A DNA stretch of 64,000 bases, taken from assembly GCF_036320965.1 (NCBI RefSeq), contig NC_092228.1:17916893-17980892 (forward strand). Reading direction: 5' to 3'. Below the pieces are notes generated by a model that was not told the DNA's origin, searched no databases, and worked only from the letters and a program-made list of their open reading frames with translations. The DNA is from Panulirus ornatus (Eukaryota > Arthropoda > Malacostraca > Decapoda > Palinuridae). Both the position numbers and the translations under genes were made by a program. Of the stretch, positions 24,070 through 64,000 are shown in pieces; the stretch's first letter is position 1; each line of letters opens with the position of its first letter.

Positions 24070-24313
24070 TATCTTTCTTTCTTTCAAACTATTTGCCATT
24101 TCCCGCATTAGTGAGGTAGCGTTAAGAACAGAGGACTGGGCCTTTGAGGGAATACCCTCACCTGGCCCAATTCTCTGTTCCTTCTTTTGGAAAATTAAAA
24201 AAAATCCGAGAGGGGAGGATTTCCAGCCCCCCGCTCCCTCCCCTTTTAGTCGCCTTCTACGACACGCAGGGAATACGTGGGAAGTATTCTTAATCCCCTA
24301 TCCCCAGGGATAA
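24068..24313 (-). mobile_element. LINE-derived non-autonomous element (unit 2)
   Basis: This is the duplicate of 19,849-20,087 and is nearly identical in sequence. Head and tail are as in the other copies, with no ORF. Confidence 0.8.
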
Positions 24314-25287
24314 ATATATATATTTTTTTTTTATACTTTGTCACTGTCTCCCGCGTTTGCGAGGTAGCGCAAGGAAACAGACGAAAGAAATGGCCCAACC
24401 CCCCCCCATACACATGTATATACATACGTCCACACACGCAAATATACATACCTACACAGCTTTCCATGGTTTACCCCAGACGCTTCACATGCCTTGATTC
24501 AATCCACTGACAGCACGTCAACCCCGGTATACCACATCGCTCCAATTCACTCTATTCCTTGCCCTCCTTTCACCCTCCTGCATGTTCAGGCCCCGATCAC
24601 ACAAAATCTTTTTCACTCCATCTTTCCACCTCCAATTTGGTCTCCCTCTTCTCCTTGCTCCCTCCACCTCCGACACATATATCCTCTTGGTCAATCTTTC
24701 CTCACTCATCCTCTCCATGTGCCCAAACCACTTCAAAACACCCTCTTCTGCTCTCTCAACCACGCTCTTTTTATTTCCACACATCTCTCTTACCCTTACG
24801 TTACTCACTCGATCAAACCACCTCACACCACACATTGTCCTCAAACATCTCATTTCCAGCACATCCATCCTCCTGCGCACAACTCTATCCATAGCCCACG
24901 CCTCGCAACCATACAACATTGTTGGAACCACTATTCCTTCAAACATACCCATTTTTGCTTTCCGAGATAATGTTCTCGACTTCCACACATTCTTCAAGGC
25001 CCCCAGAATTTTCGCCCCCTCCCCCACCCTATGATCCACTTCCGCTTCCATGGTTCCATCCGCTGCCAGATCCACTCCCAGATATCTAAAACACTTCACT
25101 TCCTCCAGTTTTTCTCCATTCAAACTCACCTCCCAATTGACTTGACCCTCAACCCTACTGTACCTAATAACCTTGCTCTTATTCACATTTACTCTTAACT
25201 TTCTTCTTCCACACACTTTACCAAACTCAGTCACCAGCTTCTGCAGTTTCTCACATGAATCAGCCACCAGCGCTGTATCATCAGCGA
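24314..25287 (-). mobile_element. LINE copy, short 3' UTR (unit 2)
   Basis: This is the duplicate of 20,088-21,060. The frame 25,267 down to 24,518 is open and holds NVNKSKVI and the C-terminal domain. The catalytic FADD lies just beyond the breakpoint and is lost. Confidence 0.8.
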
Positions 25288-25526
25288 ACTATTTTAAACT
25301 ATTCGCCTATTTCCCGCGTTAGCGAGGTAGCGTTAAGAACAGAGGACTGGGCCTTTTTTGGAATATCCTCACCTGGCCCCCTCTGTTCCTTCTTTTGGGA
25401 AAAAAAAAAAAAAAAAAAAAACCAGAGAGGGGAGGATTTCCAGCCCCCCGCTCCCTCCCCTTTTAGTCGCCTTCTACGACACGCAGGGAATACGTGGGAA
25501 GTATTCGTAATCCCCTATCCCCAGGG

Positions 25527-25530
<4 letters not shown>
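25288..25530 (-). mobile_element. LINE-derived non-autonomous element
   Basis: This is the fifth head-plus-tail copy. On the minus strand the head (tccctggggatagggga) is at 25,530 and the tail (taacgcgggaaataggcg) ends at 25,288. It sits exactly at the right-hand breakpoint of the tandem duplication and may have been involved in it (inference). Confidence 0.75.

Positions 25531-25595
<65 letters not shown>
25531..25595. repeat. (TA)n tract
   Basis: About 65 bases of TA repeats between a minus-strand element and a plus-strand LINE. Confidence 0.95.
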
Positions 25596-25598
<3 letters not shown>

Positions 25599-25600
25599 CC

Positions 25601-26712
25601 TTGGGGATGTCTCTATGGTTGTTTAATTTGTTTATGGATGGGGTTGTTAGGGAGGTGAATGCAAGAGTTTTGGAAAGAGGGGCAAGTATGAAGTCTGTTG
25701 GGGATGAGAGAGCTTGGGAAGTGAGTCAGTTGTTGTTCGCTGATGATACAGCGCTGGTGGCTGATTCATGTGAGAAACTGCAGAAGCTGGTGACTGAGTT
25801 TGGTAAAGTGTGTGAAAGAAGAAAGTTAAGAGCAAATGTGAATAAGAGCAAGGTTATTTGGTACAGTAGGGTTGAGGGTCAAGTCAATTGGGAGGTAAGT
25901 TTGAATGGAGAAAAACTGGAGGAAGTAAAGTGTTTTAGCTATCTGGGAGTGGATCTGGCAGCGGATGGAACCATGGAAGCGGAAGTGGATCATAGGGTGG
26001 GGGAGGGGGCGAAAATTCTGGGAGCCTTGAAGGATGTGTGGAAGTCGAGAACATTATCTCGGAAAGCAAAAATTGTTATGTTTGAAGGAATAGTGGTTCC
26101 AACAATGTTGTATGGTTGCGAGGCGTGGGCTATGGATAGAGTTGTGCGCAGGAGGATGGATGTGCTGGAAATGAGATGTTTGAGGACAATGTGTGGTGTG
26201 AGGTGGTTTGATCGAGTAAGTAACGTAAGGGTAAGAGAGATGTGTGGAAATAAAAAGAGCGTGGTTGAGAGAGCAGAAGAGGGTGTTTTGAAATGGTTTG
26301 GGCACATGGAGAGAATGAGAGAGGAAAGATTGACCAAGAGGATATATGTGTCGGAGGCTGGAGGGAACGAGGAGAAGTGGGAGACCAAATTGGAGGTTGA
26401 AAGATGGAGTGAAAAAGATTTTGTGTGATCGGAGCCTGAACATGCAGGAGGGTGAAAGGAGGGCAAGGAATAGAGTGAATTCGATCGATGTGGTATACCG
26501 GGGTTGACGTGTTGTCAGTGGATTGAATCAGGGCATGTGAAGCGTCTGGGGTAAACCATGGAAAGCTGTGTAGGTATGTATATTTGCGTGTGTGGATGTA
26601 TGTATATACATGTGTATGGGGGTGGGTTGGGCCACTTCTTTCGTCTGTTTCCTTGCGCTACCTCGCAAACGCGGGAGACAGCGACAAAGCCAAAAAAAAA
26701 GAAAAAAAAAAA
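25601..26712 (+). mobile_element. LINE copy, RT palm to short 3' UTR
   Basis: The text ttatccttggggatg at 25,596-25,610 resembles the LINE head and is joined directly to the RT block WLFNLFMDGVVREV. The frame is open from 25,601 to 26,428, with FADDTALVADSC and most of the C-terminal domain. One extra base in ggaggctggaggg near 26,357 shifts the frame. The short 3' UTR ends in an A-rich tail at 26,690-26,712, directly followed by the head of the next LINE. Confidence 0.8.
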
Positions 26713-28457
26713 TCCCTGGGGATAGGGGAGAAAGAATACTTCCCACGCATTCCTCACGTGTTGTAGAAGGTGACTAAAGGGGACGGGAGCAGGGGCCAGA
26801 GACCCTCCCCTCCTTGTATTTTAACTTTCTAAAAGGGGAAACAGAAGGAGTCACGCGGGGAGTGCTCATCCTCCTCAAAGGATCAGATTGGGGTGTCTAA
26901 ATGTGTGTGGATGTAACCAAGATGAGAAAAAAGGAGAGATAGGTAGTATGTTTGAGGAAAGGAAGCTGGATGTTTTGGCTCTGAGTGAAACGAAGCTCAA
27001 GGGTAAAGGGGAAGAGTGGTTTGGGAATGTCTTGGGAGTAAAGTCAGGGGTTAGTGAGAGGACAAGAGGAGTAGCACTAATCCTGAAACAGGAGTGGTGG
27101 AAGTATGTGATAGAGTGTAAGAAAGTAAATTCTAGATTGGTATGGGTAAAACTGAAAGTTGATGGAGAGAGATGGGTGATTATTGGTGCATATGCACCTG
27201 GGCATGAGAAGAAAGATCATGAGAGGCAAGTGTTTTGGGAGCAGCTGAATGAGTGTGTTAGTGGTTTTGATGCACAAGACCGGGTTATAGTGATAGGTGA
27301 TTTGAATGCAAAGGTGAGTAATGTGGCAGTTGAGGGAATAATTGGTATACATGGGTGTTCAGTGTTGTAAATGGAAATGGTGAAGAGCTTATAGATTTAT
27401 GTGGTGAAAAAGGACTGGTGAGTGGGAATACCTGGTTTAAAAAGCGAGATATACTTTTGTGAAGTGTGTGAAAGAAGTAAGCCGAGAGTAAATGTGAATA
27501 AGAGCAAGAATATTAGATTCAGTAGAGTTGAGGGACAAGTAAATTGGGAGGGAAGTCTGAATGGAGAAAACCTGGAGGAAGTGAAGTGTTTTAAATATCT
27601 GGGAGTGGATTTGGCAGCGGATGGAACCATGGAAGCGGAAGTGAGTCACATGGTGATGGGGGGCGAAGGTTCTGGGAGCATTGAAGGATGTGTGGAAGGC
27701 GAGAACGTTATCTCAGAGAGCAAAAATGGGTATGTATGAAGGAATAGTAGTTCCAACAATGTTATAAGGTTGTGAGGCATGGGCTACAGATAGAGTTGTG
27801 CGGAGGAGGGTGGATGTGTAGGAAATGAGATGCTTGAGGACAATATGTGGTGTGAGGTAGTTCGATCAAGTAAGTAATGAAAGGGCAAGAGAGATGTGTG
27901 GTAATAAAAAGTGTGGTTGAGAGAGCAGAAGAGGGTGTAATGAAATAGTTTGGTCACATGGAAAGAATGAGTGAGGAAAGGTTGACCAAGAGAGTATATG
28001 TGTCAGAGGTGGAGGGAACGAAGAGACGTGGGAGACCAAACTGGAGGTGGAAGGATGGAGTGAAAAAGATTTTTGAGCCATTGGGGCCTGAACATGCAGG
28101 AGGGTGAAAGGCATGCAAGGAATAGAGTGAATTGGAACTATGTGGTACACCAGGGTCGACGTGCTGTCAATGGATTGAACTAGGGCATGTTAAGCATCTG
28201 GGGTATACCATGGAAAGTTTTGTGGGGCCTGGATGTGGAAAGGGGGCTGTGGTTTTGGTGCATTACACATGACAGCTAGAGACTGAGTATGAACGAATGT
28301 GGCCTTTGTTGTCTTTTCCTAGCGCTACCTTCATACACACGCGGGTATGTGTGTGTGTGTGTGCTGCTGCCGCCATTTCATGTGTGGTGGGATGGCAGTG
28401 GGAATGGATGCAGGCAGCATGTATGAATATGTACATGTGTATATATGTATATGTGTG

Positions 28458-28498
<41 letters not shown>

Positions 28499-28650
28499 AA
28501 ATGTGTAGTTATGTATATGTGCGTGTGTGGGCATTTATGTGCATACATATGTATGTGGTTGGGTTGGGCCATTCTTTCATCTGTTTCCTTGTGCTACCTC
28601 ACTAATGCAGGAGACAGCGAGAAAGTATTATAAATAAATACAATAAATAT
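26713..28650 (+). mobile_element. LINE with intact 5' end, internally deleted
   Basis: This copy shows the family's full 5' end: head atccctggggataggggaga, a 175-base leader, then endonuclease from 26,888. At about 27,459 the endonuclease is joined to RT just before NKSK, removing the linker and the RT palm. The remaining RT C-terminus is full of stops. The long 3' UTR runs to a tail with agcgagaaagtattataaataa near 28,650. It directly follows the A-tail of the preceding LINE in the same orientation. Confidence 0.85.
26888..27370 (+). pseudogene. LINE endonuclease domain, best copy in window
   Basis: This is the N-terminal apurinic-type endonuclease domain of the LINE. Visible are the strand with the metal-binding Asn (GCLNVCGCNQ), the catalytic Glu block LALSETKLKGKG, VALILKQEWWKYV, the core GAYAPGHEKKDHERQ and the D-x-N motif VIGDLNAKVSN. 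The frame is lost at 27,350 by a one-base deletion in the IHGVFSV region. The final SDH motif is absent because of the deletion at 27,459; it survives in the chimeric copy near 7,410. The Met at 26,888 coincides with the point where all copies begin to look coding. Alternative upstream starts are not excluded. Confidence 0.75.
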
Positions 28651-28663
28651 AAATATTATAAAT
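28651..28663. repeat. Target-site duplication, left copy
   Basis: The 13 bases aaatattataaat are repeated exactly at 29,732-29,744 and flank the twin-primed LINE. Confidence 0.85.
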
Positions 28664-29731
28664 TTTTTTTTTTTTTGCTTTGTCGCTGTCTCCCGCGTTT
28701 GCGAGGTAGCGCAAGGAAACAGACGAAAGAAATGGCCCAACCCACCCCCATACACATGTATATACATACGTCCACACACGCAAATATACATACCTACACA
28801 GCTTTCCATGGTTTACCCCAGACACTTCACATGCCCTGATTCAATCCACTGACAGCACGTCAACCCCGGTATACCACATCGCTCCGATTCACTCTATTCC
28901 TTGCCCTCCTTTCACCCTCCTGCATGTTCAGGCCCCGATCACACATAATCTTTTTCACTCCATCTTTCCACCTCCAATTTGGTCTCCCTCTTCTCATTCC
29001 CTCCACCTCTGACACATATATCCTCTTGGTCAATCTTTCCTCACTCATTCTCTCCATGTGCCCAAACCATTTCAAAACACCCTCTTCTGCTCTCTCAACC
29101 ACGCTCTTTTTATTTCCACACATCTCTCTACCCTTACGTTACTTACTCGATCAAACCACCTCACACCACACATTGTCCTCAAACATCTCATTTCCAGCAC
29201 ATCCATCCTCCTGCGCACAACTCTATCCATAGCCCACGCCTCGCAACCATACAACATTGTTGGAACCACTATTCCTTCAAACATACCCATTTTTGCTTTC
29301 CGAGATAATGTTCTTGACTTCCACACATTCTTCAAGGCTCCCAGAATTTTCGCCCCCTCCCCCACCCTATGATCCACTTCCGCTTCCATGGTTCCATCCG
29401 CTGCCAGATCCACTCCCAGATATCTAAAACACTTCACTTCCTCCAGTTTTTCTCCATTCAAACTCACCTCCCAATTGACTTGACCCTCAACCCTACTGTA
29501 CCTAATAACCTTGCTCTTATTCACATTGTTTATGGATGGGGTTGTTAGGGAGGTGAATGCAAGAGTTTTGGAAAGAGGGGCAAGTATGAAGTCTGTTGGG
29601 GATGAGAGAGCTTGGGAAGTGAGTCAGTTGTTGTTCGCTGATGATACAGCGCTGGTGGCTGATTCATGTGAGAAACTGCAGAAGCTGGTGACTGAGTTTG
29701 GTAAAGTGTGTGAAAGAAGAAAGTTAAGAGT
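28664..29731 (-). mobile_element. Twin-primed LINE insertion with 5' inversion
   Basis: On the minus strand the 3' segment runs from 29,526 (atgtgaataagagcaagg, the NKSKVI codons) through the C-terminal domain and short 3' UTR to a pure A14 tail (T run 28,663-28,676). Joined to it in the opposite orientation is 29,527-29,731, which encodes LFMDGVVREV to FADDTALVADSC to ERRKLRVN. That is exactly the part of the element that precedes the 3' segment. The break is at agagtaaat/gtgaataag with almost no loss. A 13-bp TSD flanks the whole. The 3' segment has one small frameshift near 29,128. Confidence 0.92.
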
Positions 29732-29744
29732 AAATATTATAAAT
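29732..29744. repeat. Target-site duplication, right copy
   Basis: This is identical to 28,651-28,663. Its first four bases (aaat) could equally belong to the inverted LINE segment, which is the microhomology expected at such a joint. Confidence 0.85.
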
Positions 29745-29803
29745 AAAAGTAGATAAATGTAAATAGAATACGGCAAAGTTGAACAGTCTTCTTTCTGTGC
29801 AAA

Positions 29804-29942
29804 TACTGTGACAACAAACCGTGCTCACAATAAACTTTGTTTATTTCTTAAAATCAAAGGCTGACATAAAACTACTATGACAATAAACTGTGCTCAAAAT
29901 AAACTTTTGTTTATTTCTTAAAATCAAAGGCTGACATAAACC
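29804..29942. repeat. 69-bp tandem duplication with poly(A) signals on both strands
   Basis: Two adjacent copies (29,804-29,872 and 29,873-29,942) differ by a few substitutions and one extra T. Each contains AATAAA on the plus strand and TTTATT (AATAAA on the minus strand), at 29,840-29,845 and 29,910-29,915. A further TTTATT is at 29,949-29,954. Confidence 0.8.
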
Positions 29943-29944
29943 TA

Positions 29945-31982
29945 AGATTTTATTATTACATCTAAGAAGTTACTGCTAATTGCAGCTGGCCTGCACAAGG
30001 TTATGAAACACTAATGATTTTTGGACAATATATTACACTGATATTCTACAATATACATTTTAGATACACAGCTCCTTAAGAATTAGACCAAAGATCCTCA
30101 CCTCGATCTCATGTAGACACCAGATGCAGCCATCTCAGCCTCATCAATATCTTGTCACATGATACCTTCTCTTATGTGTGACTAGATGATTTTACACCAG
30201 CAAAGAATGATGTAATACATACAAAAACATTATGGCAAGATAAAACAAAACAAAAACACATTGATACAATCGGATCATATTTCTACCTCAAATTAATATC
30301 TATCCAAAAGGTCTCATGTCTGTTTGATGTACATACATTTGTTTACATAACAAGGGGTTTGTTATGGAGATGTCTTCAATGTAAAATCCAGACCTGCATA
30401 TCCATAATCAAAACTTATTCTGCCATTCAAAATATGACCACTGTAAGGTGACATCCATGCTACAATGGCTGTTTACAATAAAGTAAACAGAAGGTATGAG
30501 TTTATGGTCTTAATACATTTACAGTTCTAAAAACATAATCTAGCCCAAGTCCCTAAAGCACAGATTACAAAGTTGGCAACACTACTTATGAGTTGCATTT
30601 CCTCACCAAGGTTCATTATGCATTCAATGAAAGAAAAAGGATTACCAGGTTTGAAGACTTATGAATGGACTCAAACAAATACAAATGCACTGCATGAGTA
30701 CTTCATACCTCCAAGTTTTTCTGACATGGGCATAATAAATGCCCCTGTTCCAACATCTCATAAAAGAATGGCTGCTGAGCCAAGCTGAGAACAAAATTGA
30801 AAGCTGCCATGATTGTCAGCTGTAGAGTTTGATGCATTGTTGTTTCATCCACCAAGCATGGCTGCTATGTCACTGCTGCCATAGTCATTAATATGACACA
30901 TGATCTTAACCTCTATCTGAATGCAACTTACATTTATGTTTCAGGCATCAACTGCCCTTTTTAAAGGTTGTAGTCTGGTTCCCTGCTGATGCCTTGGTAT
31001 CCCTCAGCCAGAAACAACCTTAAAATGTGGGCCCATCACAGCTGATTACTTTGCAAAACCATAAACAACAAATACTACAAACCACCACTGCAATGGCAAT
31101 ACAGTGGGTTAAGTCCATCAAGTTTCTGGAAAACTCTTAGCTTGGGAAGATCTACTTGAAACAGAAACATTAATCTCCCTCCATCCACCTTCGCCCTCTA
31201 AATTTAATGTCATCACAATGATACAGGACATTATGGCAGGTAATAGCAACACACTGTTGTTGATGCTGCCTTACACATCAGGAATGACTGTTGTTAAACT
31301 TGTCAGGTCTATGTCTGGTTCTAATCCTTGTCTTTTGATGGTCTAATCTCTTGATTTTGCTCATCAAGAGTATGATTAACAATTCCAGCTATGTACCTCT
31401 CCTATCACATATTTTTTTTCAAGCCTCTTATATCCTTTTTATGATACTGAAAGTCCTATGAAAATTTTGCTTCATAGTCTCTATTTGCACACATTGATGC
31501 AAATTAGCTGTAAAAATGTGCACAAGAAGAAACATTTGAATCTCTTTGCACCGACGTACCTTCAGCTATAACTGATGTGTAGAAAAAATGGAACAAAAAA
31601 CCCCACAAACTATACACTGATATTTTCTTATCTTCCAGATCTTATTTCTTCAAATATAACTATATAATCAAGTTCACAATAATCTTCATACTTAATCACA
31701 TTCCACAATGATCTCCATCATTTTGTGTTCTTTTCAGTCCCCCTTTTATACATTATTCAAAATTCTGAGAATTTTGGAGGAGTAAATGTAATACCCTATA
31801 GATTCAAAAACATTACTTCTATGCAAGTAAACCAAAAATACTTAAGTCCACTTAGGATAATTTTTAGTATGTTGCACCACTGCCCTGACTCTTAGTTAAT
31901 CATGGTGTAGATGGAGTTGAAGGGTTGTGATGGCACATTGCCTAGTGCCTCATGAGCTGGCGAGGAAGAAACATGAGGCCAC
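29945..31982 (-). other. Probable 3' UTR and flank of the zinc-finger gene
   Basis: This is unique AT-rich sequence, free of the LINE family, directly downstream of the stop codon at 31,983-31,985. The minus-strand poly(A) signals in and next to the 69-bp duplication would give a 3' UTR of about 2.0-2.1 kb; an ATTAAA also occurs near 31,201. No other coding signal was seen on either strand. The transcript end is inferred, not shown. Confidence 0.4.

Positions 31983-64000
<32,018 letters not shown>

Larger units (their letters stand above)
21555..25287. repeat. Tandem duplication, unit 2 (about 3.73 kb)
   Basis: This is the second copy of the block at 17,318-21,554. It ends at 25,287 inside the minus LINE (catcagcgaac), where another head-plus-tail element begins. 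Copy differences are small. They include a 2-base loss near 22,596 that shifts the RT frame, one W-to-S change in GVRWFDR, an expanded A run at 24,034-24,065 and different TA lengths. Confidence 0.9.

Noticed and set aside
26713..26890. HDV-type ribozyme at the LINE 5' end
   Set aside because: A 7-bp helix (ggggata/tattccc) is possible but the second helix and the conserved active-site strand could not be placed consistently. It is kept only as a weak structural finding.

Overview
The window is animal nuclear DNA. It has spliced exons with GT-AG introns, many 5'-truncated non-LTR retrotransposons, tRNA-derived SINE heads, long (TA)n, (GA)n and (CT)n tracts and several minisatellites, and no bacterial gene layout. 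The dominant LINE family, with its tail of the type gcgctacctcgc...gacagcgacaaag, and the style of microsatellites suggest an arthropod, most likely a decapod crustacean. That assignment is inference; no species-diagnostic host gene is complete here.

Only one host gene is well supported. It is a minus-strand C2HC zinc-finger gene of the ZNF474/ZC2HC1 type, running from beyond the right edge (64,000) to a stop codon at 31,983-31,985. Five exons (63,841-64,000; 45,547-45,663; 35,458-35,568; 33,325-33,535; 31,983-32,128) join in frame with canonical splice sites to give the last 247 residues, which hold four C2HC fingers in two alternating types. The right half of the window is therefore mostly its introns (about 18.2, 10.0, 1.9 and 1.2 kb), loaded with repeats.

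Layout. 1-1,070: relics of a gypsy-like gag-pro region and a LINE endonuclease. 2,419-29,744: a dense graveyard of one RTE-like LINE family (endonuclease plus reverse transcriptase) in both orientations, with nested insertions, head-to-head pairs, a 4.24-kb tandem duplication, and five copies of a short non-autonomous element made of the LINE's own 5' UTR and 3' tail. Two insertions have perfect 13-bp target-site duplications; one is a clear twin-priming (5' inversion) product. 29,745-31,982: unique sequence, probably the 3' UTR and downstream flank of the zinc-finger gene. 31,983-64,000: the gene and its introns. These contain a promoter-like GC-rich patch (36,950-37,280), a 38-bp minisatellite (40,587-41,862), a 21-bp minisatellite (42,331-44,757) that creates very long false ORFs, tRNA-like SINE heads, CR1-like LINE relics, a possible Penelope-like terminal region with a hammerhead-like core (53,528-54,060), a young LINE with an open 469-codon RT frame (54,571-56,180), and a 46-bp satellite with higher-order structure (60,901-62,040).

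No operon or multi-gene system is present. The biology worth following is retrotransposition: how this LINE inserts, how it spawned a head-plus-tail parasite, and how its copies formed large palindromes at (TA)n tracts.
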